This document shows, piece by piece, positions 46,608 to 54,929 of a DNA stretch of 64,000 nt. The notes under the pieces were generated by a model. That model saw nothing but the letters and a program-made list of their open reading frames with translations. It was not told where the DNA came from and ran no database searches. Position numbers and translations under genes: made by a program. Each line of letters opens with the position of its first letter. Within the stretch, counting starts at the first letter, position 1. Origin of the DNA: Flavobacterium anhuiense (GTDB taxonomy: Bacteria > Bacteroidota > Bacteroidia > Flavobacteriales > Flavobacteriaceae); the NCBI RefSeq assembly GCF_004151235.1, contig NZ_JUIV01000003.1, positions 124,001-188,000 of the forward strand, given 5' to 3'.

Positions 46608-47393
46608 ATGACACAACTGCTTTATGATGGAAGTTATGAAGGCTGGCTTACAGCTGTTTTTGAAATCTACGAATACAAACTAAAAGATGTTGTTTTTGCC
46701 AAAGAACAGATTTCAAACACATTGCTTTTCTCAGATACTCATTTTGTAATAACTGATAATGTTAAAGCAAACCGAGTTTTAAATGGTTTGGAACAACGTC
46801 TCTCCCATCAAGGTTTCAATAACCTATATTTTGCTTTTTTATCTGAAATGGATCAGATTGAAGATATCTTATTCCGATTTGTGGAATATGTTTTTTCAAG
46901 TCCAATCAACATTGAAGGAGATTTAAGCCGAAACGAAGTATTGGACGTAAAAAAAGCGGCACATTTAACGGGAAAAGAAAGCCATAGAATGAAAGCTTTT
47001 GTTCGTTTTAAACTCACAAAAGACAATTTATATTATGCCATCATAGAACCAGATTGCGATGTTTTAACACTTATCGAACAGCATTTTAAAAACCGCTACG
47101 CAGACCAACGCTGGTTGATTTACGATTCAAGACGTAAGTACGGAATTTATTATGACCTTGAAAATGTATCGACTGTCGAAATGCAGTTTGAATCAAATCC
47201 TTCTTCCCGTTTTTTGGCAGAAATAAATGATGAAAACGAAGAATTCTTCGAGAATTTATGGCGCAATTATTTTAAGAGTGTCAATATTGAATCAAGAAAA
47301 AACACCAAACTTCACATCAAACACATGCCAAAACGATATTGGAAAAACCTGACAGAGAAAATTCCAAATCTTAAAAACAAAAGAACAATATAG
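46608..47393 (+). CDS. TIGR03915-family putative DNA-repair protein
   Basis: 261 residues, partner of the radical SAM protein. Recognised by its position and features: LLYDGSYEGWLTAVFEIYEY, HRMKAFVRFKLTKD, ENLWRNYFKSVNIESR, ending KHMPKRYWKNLTE. These proteins contain a DUF4130-like fold related to uracil-DNA glycosylases. The two-gene unit is conserved in many bacteria, which implies a joint DNA task. Confidence 0.92.
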   Translation: MTQLLYDGSYEGWLTAVFEIYEYKLKDVVFAKEQISNTLLFSDTHFVITDNVKANRVLNGLEQRLSHQGFNNLYFAFLSEMDQIEDILFRFVEYVFSSPINIEGDLSRNEVLDVKKAAHLTGKESHRMKAFVRFKLTKDNLYYAIIEPDCDVLTLIEQHFKNRYADQRWLIYDSRRKYGIYYDLENVSTVEMQFESNPSSRFLAEINDENEEFFENLWRNYFKSVNIESRKNTKLHIKHMPKRYWKNLTEKIPNLKNKRTI

Positions 47394-47434
47394 TTTTATA
47401 AAAAAATCTAATTTAATCTGCTGAAATCAATCAG

Positions 47435-47479
47435 ATCTGCGTGAAATATTTTTTGCGAATTGATTTTTTTCACGCAGAT
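47435..47479. repeat. Long hairpin after the DNA-repair pair
   Basis: ATCTGCGTGAAA (47435-47446) and its exact complement TTTCACGCAGAT (47468-47479) around a 21-nt loop. AGATCTGC-type half-copies nearby suggest an intergenic repeat; it may also act as terminator. Confidence 0.6.
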
Positions 47480-47548
47480 TAAAAAAGATAAAAAGCAGAT
47501 GTGTGCAGATTAAACATAACTAGTGAGTGAAATTGGAATCTAAAAGTA

Positions 47549-49015
47549 TTACTTGCTTTTCTTAAGCGCATCTAGCAATTCAACCATATCAACTACAGCA
47601 TAAGTTGAGCAATAATCTGATACGGCATAAGGAAGAATTAAGCTATTGTTATGAATAATCGCTCCACAAGAATATACCACATTCGGCACATAACCTTCTC
47701 TCTCATCTTCTAAAGGAGATAGCAAAGGTTCTGTCAATCTTCCTATTTCTTTTGAAGGATCGTCGAGATCAAACAATGAAGCGCCAATGCAATAACGTCT
47801 CATCGCTCCAACTCCATGCGTAATTACAAGCCATCCTTCTTCTGTCCAAAGCGGTGACCCACAGTTTCCAATCTGAGTAAGCTCCCAAGTATAGCGTGGT
47901 TCTTGCAGTAAAACAGGAGTATTCCATTGTGTTACTCGATCAGAATACATAATATAATTGTTTACCCCGTCAATTCTGGCAAGCATGGCATATTTTCCCT
48001 TTATTTTTCGAGGAAACAATGCGAGATTTTTATTCTGAGCCCCTTCTCCGTGAAGCGGCATAACTCTAAAACTATAAAAATCTTCAGTAGAAATTAACTT
48101 AGGAAGAATTGTATGCCCGTTATAAGCTGTATATGTTGCCATAACTCGACTTGAACCGTTATCATCTGTAAAACGAACAAAACGCGCATCTTCTATTCCG
48201 CGGCTCTCCGAATCAGAAATCGGAAAAATGACACGCTCCGTAATGTCAGAATCATGTTTGAACTGTAAATCGTAAAAAGAATTGGCCAGCCACAATATTT
48301 CTTCGAGCGCTACTTTTCTTTCTTCACGAATTAAAGGATCTTTTAAAGACTCAATCAGTAAATTTTTAAGAACAGCAAATTCAAATTCATCTGGAAGATC
48401 CTGCATTATCTGAGCAATGTATTTATCTGCTGTATGCATTTCGTACAGCTTAGTAAGAAATCGCTCTTTATTAAATAAGGTTTTATGTTCTATTTCTGCC
48501 TTATCAATATGATTTCCTATTTTCATGATATGCAGATTGTTATCACGGTCTAAAATTGCTCTTCTAAAAACAATTGACGAGATGTGACCTTCACCAGTTG
48601 CTCGAAAAGAAATAATAACTCGTTTTTCTCCTACTTCTAATCCCGTCTGATCAAAATCTTCTACAATTGACGGATTAAAAATTGCCGCCGATTCTATAGC
48701 GTACTCCATAGTGCAATAAGACCCAATGAGCATTTTACGGTCTAGAGACATTGCCTCATAATCAATTTGCATTTCTTCTATTATAGGTCTTATTCTTTCG
48801 CAGTGTCTAAAAAATACTGCCGAAATATTTCTATGTCTTCTAGCAAATTCACGAAGTGTCTGCTCTAAAGTCTGCAAGACCTGTTTCTCATCCAGCATCA
48901 TTATCCGAAGTACCATTTGCTGCGTTCTTTCCTGCCCATTCATAAAATATCGGGCAACAACTCTTTTGGAATCTGGTAATAACTTTACATTTTTTCGGAC
49001 AACGGATACTCGCAT
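47549..49015 (-). CDS. GH130 family glycoside phosphorylase
   Basis: 488 residues, no signal peptide. Five-bladed propeller features with the GH130 signature around SRGIEDARFVRF and general-acid Asp, plus YTAYNGHTILPKLI, MYSDRVTQWNTP and QIGNCGSPLWTEEGWLVITHG. GH130 enzymes phosphorolyse beta-1,2- or beta-1,4-mannosides. The precise linkage cannot be told. The N-terminal ~130 residues are an extra helical domain seen in some subfamilies. No mannan utilisation genes are beside it. Confidence 0.9.
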   Translation of the reverse strand: MRVSVVRKNVKLLPDSKRVVARYFMNGQERTQQMVLRIMMLDEKQVLQTLEQTLREFARRHRNISAVFFRHCERIRPIIEEMQIDYEAMSLDRKMLIGSYCTMEYAIESAAIFNPSIVEDFDQTGLEVGEKRVIISFRATGEGHISSIVFRRAILDRDNNLHIMKIGNHIDKAEIEHKTLFNKERFLTKLYEMHTADKYIAQIMQDLPDEFEFAVLKNLLIESLKDPLIREERKVALEEILWLANSFYDLQFKHDSDITERVIFPISDSESRGIEDARFVRFTDDNGSSRVMATYTAYNGHTILPKLISTEDFYSFRVMPLHGEGAQNKNLALFPRKIKGKYAMLARIDGVNNYIMYSDRVTQWNTPVLLQEPRYTWELTQIGNCGSPLWTEEGWLVITHGVGAMRRYCIGASLFDLDDPSKEIGRLTEPLLSPLEDEREGYVPNVVYSCGAIIHNNSLILPYAVSDYCSTYAVVDMVELLDALKKSK

Positions 49016-49205
49016 AATTGGAAATTTTATAACAAAAACATTTAAGGAAATTATTTATTACACAACAAGTTAGTAATTTTTGTTAAAGAAAAAAACTTAA
49101 TTTTTTATTAAAACTTTGAATCGGCCTAGAATTGAAGGTTTTATTTATCGTCATTTCATCAAAAGTTTTTTCATAATTTCGTCTTTAGACCAGCAACTTA
49201 AAATC

Positions 49206-49745
49206 ATGAAGAATAAAGTTAAATTTTTGAGAGAAGAAAAAAATATGACTCAAAATGAACTTGCCGAAAAATCGGGACTTTCTTTACGGACTGTTCAGAG
49301 AATTGAGGCTGGAAATATTCTTAAAGGTTTTACCTTAAAAACTATTGCTGAGGCGTTAGAAACTCTTCCTGAAAATCTCATTATAAAAAAAGAAAATATA
49401 CAAATAGAAAGGGCAAAACTTATTAATCTTTCGGTTTTATCAGGACTTATCATTCCGTTTGGCAGCGTCATTTTTCCTTTAATTTTAACGCACAAAACCC
49501 AAGATTCTATAAACAAAGAATTAGGAAAACAAATTGTGAGTCTTCAAATTGTTTTAAGCCTTTTACTTTCAATTTTAATGATCGCAAGTCCGTTTGTACA
49601 AAATTCGCTTACTTTAAAATTTCCGCTTTTCATTATTCCATTAATTGCAATTTTAAGCTTAAAACTCATTATCGTTATTCTAAACGGAATCAGTTTAAAC
49701 CAAAAACAAGATCTTGCTATAAAACTGAAAAACAACTTCTTATAA
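49206..49745 (+). CDS. XRE-type HTH regulator with membrane domain
   Basis: 179 residues from the ATG at 49206; a TTG 90 bp upstream gives a tail without features. HTH KVKFLREEKNMTQNELAEKSGLSLRTVQRIEAG (residues 3-37, a textbook HTH_3) is followed by three or four hydrophobic segments (LSVLSGLIIPFGSVIFPLIL and others). Membrane-bound XRE regulators of this design are frequent in Flavobacteria, sometimes next to a protein they sense. Here the neighbour is the retropepsin-like gene. Confidence 0.85.
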   Translation: MKNKVKFLREEKNMTQNELAEKSGLSLRTVQRIEAGNILKGFTLKTIAEALETLPENLIIKKENIQIERAKLINLSVLSGLIIPFGSVIFPLILTHKTQDSINKELGKQIVSLQIVLSLLLSILMIASPFVQNSLTLKFPLFIIPLIAILSLKLIIVILNGISLNQKQDLAIKLKNNFL

Positions 49746-49833
49746 TTCAAGTCATAAAAATGACGTAAAACTGTCGTAGTGTTTTTGCACGAAAATCGGA
49801 ATCGAAATCCGAATCTTGCAGAAAAAACAGACC

Positions 49834-50772
49834 ATGAAATTATTTAAGAAAATTGCATTCGTATTTTTAATTATTATTGTTTTATTCTGCTTGGGAGGAT
49901 ATTTTTATTTTCAAAAGAAATTCACTCCGCCAGAGAACTATCTGAAGGTTTCGGGAATTGCTGAAAACATCCCCATAAAATGGATTTCTAGCAACGAAAA
50001 CCCCCATTCTGCTTTACTTTTGCCTATAGAAATAAAAGGAATCAATCGAACATTCTATATGCAGTTTGACTCAGGTTCTCCTGTTACCGTTTTCTATAAA
50101 AAATCATTGGAATCAATTGCTGAAAAATTTCAAAATCAATTAAAAATCGATAATGAAAACTCCTCGATCTATAGTGCTTTTAAGATCGGAAAAATGAATG
50201 TAGCTTCAAATGATTTTGGAATTTTAGATTATGGCGAAAAAATCAATTTCGACAATCCAAATGCTGAAAATATAATTGGCACAATCGGAACCGATTTATT
50301 AGAAAAACGAATTACTGTTTTAGACTTTAAAAACAGTCAGTGTTCTTTTATAGAGAAAATTAAAGAAGATGATTTTGCTAATTTTGAATTCAAAAAACGC
50401 AAAATTCTTATTCCTTCGGTTATCGAAAATGAAAATCTAAAACTGCTCTACGATTCTGGAACGAGCGGTTATGAATTGATTACTACAAAAGAAATCTGGC
50501 AGCAATACCGTAATAAAAACAGTGCAATAAAAACAGAAAAAGGGAATTCATGGGGAAATACTTTGAGTGTTTATTCCGCTTCCGCGAAAAAGAAAATACA
50601 ATTTGGAAAAGTCACATTGAATCTTTCTGAAGTTACTCATATAGAAGGCACTTCAGATTTGCAAAAATTCTTGATGAAACGTTCTGGAATGCAAGGAATG
50701 ATTGGCAACAAACTTTTCCTGAATCACAAATTGATTCTAGATTGCAGAAACGAAAAATTCAAATTGGAATAA
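49834..50772 (+). CDS. Retropepsin-like aspartic protease-fold protein
   Basis: 312 residues from the ATG at 49834, which starts a signal anchor (MKLFKKIAFVFLIIIVLFCL). Two D-S/T-G elements, FDSGSPVTVFY (about 82) and LYDSGTSGYELIT (about 212), recall a duplicated pepsin-type fold with catalytic Asp in each. No known substrate. It is anchored with the domain outside the cytoplasm. It follows the XRE gene on the same strand (88-bp gap). Confidence 0.7.
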   Translation: MKLFKKIAFVFLIIIVLFCLGGYFYFQKKFTPPENYLKVSGIAENIPIKWISSNENPHSALLLPIEIKGINRTFYMQFDSGSPVTVFYKKSLESIAEKFQNQLKIDNENSSIYSAFKIGKMNVASNDFGILDYGEKINFDNPNAENIIGTIGTDLLEKRITVLDFKNSQCSFIEKIKEDDFANFEFKKRKILIPSVIENENLKLLYDSGTSGYELITTKEIWQQYRNKNSAIKTEKGNSWGNTLSVYSASAKKKIQFGKVTLNLSEVTHIEGTSDLQKFLMKRSGMQGMIGNKLFLNHKLILDCRNEKFKLE

Positions 50773-50800
50773 AAGTAAAATTCTACAATACTAAACGGTT

Positions 50801-51160
50801 TTAAGAATTGATTTTGATGATATTTTTGACGTTTTCGATAAAGATTTCCGTGTCTTTGATTTCTTGTTTAATCAAGTGATGATGATCAGATAAATTGTGC
50901 TGTTCCATCATATCTTTCTTTAAATATTTAATCATCGATTCCAGACTTCGCGTATCATTTTGATTCTGTCTTTTTAGTTCACGCTGTTTGCTTTCCAAAT
51001 ATTTTAAAGTCTCTTTTAACTTTTGAACGTCTAATTTTCCCAAACTTTTACTTTTAATATTCATAAAAAAATAATAGCGTAGGAATGCGATAAGATTCAA
51101 TATGCTCCAAAAACCAATACCATTTGAATTTATCTCATTCCCAGCCATTATTATTGACAA
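50801..51160 (-). CDS. Small coiled-coil hypothetical protein
   Basis: 119 residues: a hydrophobic stretch (IGFWSILNLIAFLRYYFF) then a charged helix (KLKETLKYLESKQRELKRQ) and HNLSDHHHLIKQEIKD. A shorter start at the internal ATG (51064, MNIKSKSLGKLDVQKL) would drop the hydrophobic part and give a soluble protein. I cannot tell which is used. Family not recognised. Confidence 0.55.
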   Translation of the reverse strand: MSIIMAGNEINSNGIGFWSILNLIAFLRYYFFMNIKSKSLGKLDVQKLKETLKYLESKQRELKRQNQNDTRSLESMIKYLKKDMMEQHNLSDHHHLIKQEIKDTEIFIENVKNIIKINS

Positions 51161-51454
51161 TTACGTTCAAATCGAGCTTTTGGATTTAGGAAAGGCTTCT
51201 TTTTTTATTATTTTTCCGAATAAAAAAATAAATCACTGAATTACAATTATTTAATTTTAAATCTAGAAGAAAATATTTTTATTTTTTATAAGATGAATGC
51301 AACTACAAAGCATTATAACCATTAAAAAAAACACAACTTTCAGAACTTCAAAACATTACCAAAAATCATCTAAAATTGTGAATATCTATTTGAAGATTTA
51401 ACTATTATTTCTGCTGTAAAATTTATCTTTGGCATCCTTAAAATTTAAAAAGAG

Positions 51455-52000
51455 ATGAGCGCAGTTTGGTACGAATGCAAAGTAAAATATAGAAAAACAG
51501 ATGAAACTGGAGGACAAAAAGTTTTAACCGAACCTTATTTGGTTGATGCTTTGTCTTATACTGAGGCCGAAAAAAGAATGACTGAAGAAATGGCTGCTTA
51601 TACTAGCGAAGAATTTAAAATCACAGCTATCAAAGTGGCAAATTATGCTGAAATTCATCCTTTTGAAAATGCAGATAGATGGTTTAAATCTAAAATCACG
51701 CTAATCGCTTATGATGAAGAAAGCGGTAAGGAAAGAAAAACTAGCATGTATATGCTGGTTCAGGCAAATGATGTTCGCGAAGCTTATGACAATACACTTC
51801 ACATAATGAAAAATACAATGGGCGAATATTCTATTCCTGCTATTACAGAAACTCCAATTATGGATGTTTTCCCTTATTTCAGTGGTGAAGAAGGCGAAAC
51901 AGAAATGTTAGAAAGATTTAATGCCTTGAAAGCTTCTAAACCAGAAAAACCAGAAGCAGAAATAATTGATCACATGGAATTTGAAACTGTCGAGGAATAA
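51455..52000 (+). CDS. DUF4494 family protein
   Basis: 181 residues. Begins MSAVWYECKVKYRKTDETG and contains LVDALSYTEAEKRMTEEMA, DRWFKSKITLIAYDEESGKE and NDVREAYDNTLHIMKNTMGEY, the DUF4494 core; an acidic C-terminus follows. Bacteroidota-specific, conserved, of unknown function. The preceding gap (51161-51454) is AT-rich and holds nothing I recognise. Confidence 0.92.
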   Translation: MSAVWYECKVKYRKTDETGGQKVLTEPYLVDALSYTEAEKRMTEEMAAYTSEEFKITAIKVANYAEIHPFENADRWFKSKITLIAYDEESGKERKTSMYMLVQANDVREAYDNTLHIMKNTMGEYSIPAITETPIMDVFPYFSGEEGETEMLERFNALKASKPEKPEAEIIDHMEFETVEE

Positions 52001-52037
52001 GCCCCTTAGATTGAAGATTTTTTCTAAAAAATTTGAC

Positions 52038-52074
52038 AAAAAAAGCAAAATAGAATTCTATTTTGCTTTTTTTT
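52038..52074. terminator. Bidirectional terminator
   Basis: AAAAGCAAAATAGAATTCTATTTTGCTTTT perfect palindrome with T-run on both sides, between convergent genes ending at 52000 and 52087. Confidence 0.9.
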
Positions 52075-52086
52075 ATTTAAGACTAT

Positions 52087-52506
52087 TTAATAAAGCATTT
52101 TCGCCAATGGAGTTACTGCCGAAGCAGATTTTGGCAATAAAGCTGTAAGTGCATCAAATTGTGTCGGACTTATAGTCTTTTTCATTTTAGATATAAAAGA
52201 CTCTCTATTTGTAGTCATTTTAGACGTATAGCCTGCTTTGTCGGTAGCCATTGTAGGCAAGATATTTTTCTTTTTATTTAGAGTTTCATTTACCAATGAA
52301 TTTACCGCTGGTTTTTGAGCATCAGTTAACTTCAATTTTGGAGATAATACTCCCATAACCTGATTTGCAATACTAGCAACATCAAAAGCTGGCGCCGCTG
52401 TTGTCGAAGCCTTACTGGCTGCTTTTGTTACGTCTCCTATACTTTGTGCATTTGCAAATGAAACTGTCCCTAAAAAGACAGCTAAAATCAATAATTTCTT
52501 TTTCAT
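52087..52506 (-). CDS. Secreted small helical protein (DUF2780-like look)
   Basis: 139 residues. Signal peptide (MKKKLLILAVFLGTVSFANAQ), Ala/Ser-rich linker, then an all-helical domain with LSPKLKLTDAQKPAVNSLVN and MTTNRESFISKMKKTISPTQFDALTALLP, which look like two copies of a helix pair. Family uncertain. Periplasmic. Confidence 0.7.
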   Translation of the reverse strand: MKKKLLILAVFLGTVSFANAQSIGDVTKAASKASTTAAPAFDVASIANQVMGVLSPKLKLTDAQKPAVNSLVNETLNKKKNILPTMATDKAGYTSKMTTNRESFISKMKKTISPTQFDALTALLPKSASAVTPLAKMLY

Positions 52507-52715
52507 GGTATTTTCGTTTATAGTTATTTGCTTGATACTAAAGGTAATAAAAATGTTAATTCAATTGACATTTTTAAAAACATAAATACCTAAATACCTG
52601 CACTTTACAAGATTTCAACAAGAAACATTCCTAATATTCAAAAATCAAAATAAGTTCTATCTTAGCTACAGAATTACACCAAAAGACGAAACCAACCTAA
52701 GAAACCAAAATCTAC

Positions 52716-54248
52716 ATGAACCAAAAAACACTTATTTTAATTGGGTTTATCATTTTAAAATTTGCACTTCAATGTATTTTAGTAAGTCCTGAATACGATT
52801 TGCAGCGTGACGAATATCTGCATCTCGATCAAGCAAATCATTTGGCCTGGGGCTATTTATCTGTTCCGCCAGTTACTTCTTGGTTTTCGTATCTTATTCT
52901 GTTGCTTGGAAATTCGGTTTTCTGGGTAAAGTTCTTTCCTGCCCTATTTGGCGTCTTGACGCTTTTGATTGTCTGGAAAACAATAGAACTTTTAAAAGGT
53001 AATCTTTACGCCTTAATTCTTGGTGCTTTATGTGTATTGTTTTCGTGTTTGCTGCGTTTAAATACACTGTATCAGCCAAACTCTTTTGACGTTTTATGCT
53101 GGACTGCATTTTATTATGTTTTAATACAATACATTACTTCAGAAAACACAAAATGGCTCTATATAGGAGGCGTAGTTTTCGCCTTTGGCTTCTTGAACAA
53201 GTACAATATTGCGTTTTTATTCCTCGGATTAGTTCCAGCCATTTTACTTTCTAAACAGCGAAAAATACTGGCTAAAAAAGAGTTTTATTTCGCTTTGGTT
53301 TTAGGATTACTATTAATTCTGCCAAATCTTTACTGGCAATACAGCAATCATTTTCCAATTGTACATCATATGAAGGAACTGGCCGAAACGCAATTGGTCA
53401 ATGTCGATAGAGCCGATTTTATAAAAGAACAGATTCTTTTTTTCATCGGCGGTTTATTGGTGATTCTAGCAGGACTTTATGCGGTTTTATTCTATCAGCC
53501 TTTCAAAAAATACCAGCTCTTTTTTGCTGCATTTGTTTTCACACTTTTGATTTTTATTTACTTCAAAGCAAAAGCCTATTACGCAATCGGATTATATCCA
53601 ATTTACATTGCTTTTGGAGCTGTATTTTTATCTCAAATCTTAAACAATGGATGGAAGCGTTTTCTAAAACCTGTTTTTATCCTAATTCCGTTATTGTTTT
53701 TTATTCCGATGTATGATATTGCTTTTCCAAACAAAAGTCCTGAGTATATGGTAGCGCATTCAGAGAAATATAAAAAAATGGGAATGCTGCGTTGGGAAGA
53801 CGGAAAAGACCATCATTTGCCTCAAGATTTTGCCGATATGCTGGGCTGGAAAGAATTGGCCAGAAAAACAGATTCGCTCTACGCATTATTGCCCAACCAA
53901 AAAGAAACAATTGTGCTCTGCGATAATTACGGACAAGCTGGAGCGATTAATTATTATACTAAAAAAGGAATAAAGGCTGTTTCTTTCAACGCTGATTATC
54001 TCAATTGGTTTGATCTTAGTATTCAATACAAACATTTGATTCGTGTTAAGGATTTTGAAGAAAACGATAAAGAAATGAAAGAAACAAGTCCGTACTTTGA
54101 ATCTTCGGTTATTGGCGGTGAGGTCACAAACCAATACGCTAGAGGATACCGCGCTACAATTTTTGTTTTCAAAAATGCTAAAATTGATATCAATAAAAGA
54201 TTAGAGCAGGAAATCAACGAAGAAAAAAGTAAGATCATAAATGATTAA
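52716..54248 (+). CDS. GT39-family (ArnT/PMT-like) membrane glycosyltransferase
   Basis: 510 residues, about 10-11 transmembrane segments. The family hallmark is in the first periplasmic loop: YDLQRDEYLHLDQ (acidic D-E pair). The C-terminal ~150 residues (from about Leu360) form a soluble domain. These enzymes transfer a sugar from a polyprenyl-phosphate carrier on the outer face of the inner membrane. Acceptor unknown. The end overlaps the DUF4269 start by 8 bp. Confidence 0.87.
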   Translation: MNQKTLILIGFIILKFALQCILVSPEYDLQRDEYLHLDQANHLAWGYLSVPPVTSWFSYLILLLGNSVFWVKFFPALFGVLTLLIVWKTIELLKGNLYALILGALCVLFSCLLRLNTLYQPNSFDVLCWTAFYYVLIQYITSENTKWLYIGGVVFAFGFLNKYNIAFLFLGLVPAILLSKQRKILAKKEFYFALVLGLLLILPNLYWQYSNHFPIVHHMKELAETQLVNVDRADFIKEQILFFIGGLLVILAGLYAVLFYQPFKKYQLFFAAFVFTLLIFIYFKAKAYYAIGLYPIYIAFGAVFLSQILNNGWKRFLKPVFILIPLLFFIPMYDIAFPNKSPEYMVAHSEKYKKMGMLRWEDGKDHHLPQDFADMLGWKELARKTDSLYALLPNQKETIVLCDNYGQAGAINYYTKKGIKAVSFNADYLNWFDLSIQYKHLIRVKDFEENDKEMKETSPYFESSVIGGEVTNQYARGYRATIFVFKNAKIDINKRLEQEINEEKSKIIND

Positions 54249-54765
54249 TTTCAAAAACATATCTTATTTAAAAACTGGAAATCTAAAACAGCAAGCGGCA
54301 TTTCATATATTGACCAAACATCAAGTTTTGGAAAATCTTGCCGAATTTGATCCAATCTTGGTTGGCACGATTCCGATTAATATTGATATTGAAAACAGCG
54401 ACTTGGATATTGTCTGCTATTGGAAAAACAAATCTGATTTTATTGAAAGGATCCAATATTTGTTCGAGAAAGAAAACCGTTTTTCGATTCGAGAAATCAT
54501 AATTGACAATCAGGAATCAATAGTTGCAAACTTCTTTATTGAGGCTTTCGAAATAGAAATTTTTGGCCAAAATATTCCAACAGAACTTCAAAATGGCTAC
54601 AGACATATGGTCATTGAAGACCAAATTCTAAGTTCTAAAGACGAAAACTTTAGATTAGAGATTATAAAACTGAAAGAAAGTGGCATAAAAACCGAACCTG
54701 CATTTGGCTTGCTATTAGGCTTAAACGGAAACGTTTACCAAGAATTATTGGATTATAAAGTCTAA
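54241..54765 (+). CDS. DUF4269 family protein
   Basis: 174 residues. Nucleotidyltransferase-like pattern: LAEFDPILVGTIPINIDIENS then DLDIVC (G..P....DSDLDI) followed by ..SIVANFFIEAFEIEIFGQ and a terminal GLLLGLNGNVYQELL. DUF4269 proteins are believed to be nucleotidyltransferase-fold enzymes of unknown target. Overlaps and is translationally coupled to the GT39 gene. Confidence 0.88.
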   Translation: MINFKNISYLKTGNLKQQAAFHILTKHQVLENLAEFDPILVGTIPINIDIENSDLDIVCYWKNKSDFIERIQYLFEKENRFSIREIIIDNQESIVANFFIEAFEIEIFGQNIPTELQNGYRHMVIEDQILSSKDENFRLEIIKLKESGIKTEPAFGLLLGLNGNVYQELLDYKV

Positions 54766-54813
54766 GAAAAGCCATCTCTTTTTAAAATTATAAAAAATAA
54801 AGTACTAAAATTA

Positions 54814-54844
54814 TTTGCATAACCGTATTTAGTGTGTATCTTTG
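54814..54844 (+). promoter_or_regulatory. Promoter of the second initiator tRNA
   Basis: TTTG (54814-54817), 19-bp spacer, TATCTTTG (54837-54844): a textbook Bacteroidetes promoter, 12 bp before the tRNA. Confidence 0.88.
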
Positions 54845-54856
54845 CACCCGAAACAT

Positions 54857-54929
54857 CGCGGGATAGAGCAGTAGGCAGCTCGTCGGGCTCATAACCCGAA
54901 GGTCACAGGTTCGAGTCCTGTTCCCGCTA
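54857..54929 (+). tRNA. Initiator tRNA-fMet (CAT), copy 2; integration site of the element
   Basis: Identical over all 73 nt to 6045-6117. The recombinase gene on the opposite strand enters this tRNA and stops within its anticodon loop (54889-54891), so the 3' part of the tRNA is the junction with the mobile element. The tRNA remains whole because the element carries a replacement 3' end. Confidence 0.95.
54889..54929. other. Attachment-site core at the tRNA 3' half
   Basis: The last codons of the recombinase (VAGTGLEPVTFGL, stop TGA) are the reverse complement of the tRNA T-arm, variable loop and anticodon loop. This C-terminus is typical of Bacteroidota integrases read through a tRNA. It places one attachment end here. 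The other end lies beyond the window. Confidence 0.7.

Noticed and set aside
6045..54929. The region between the two tRNA-fMet copies as one big 48.8-kb integrated island
   Set aside because: Both copies are complete including promoter -7 and leader; an integration would duplicate only the 3' part. The contents are largely ordinary genes without an integrase at the left end.
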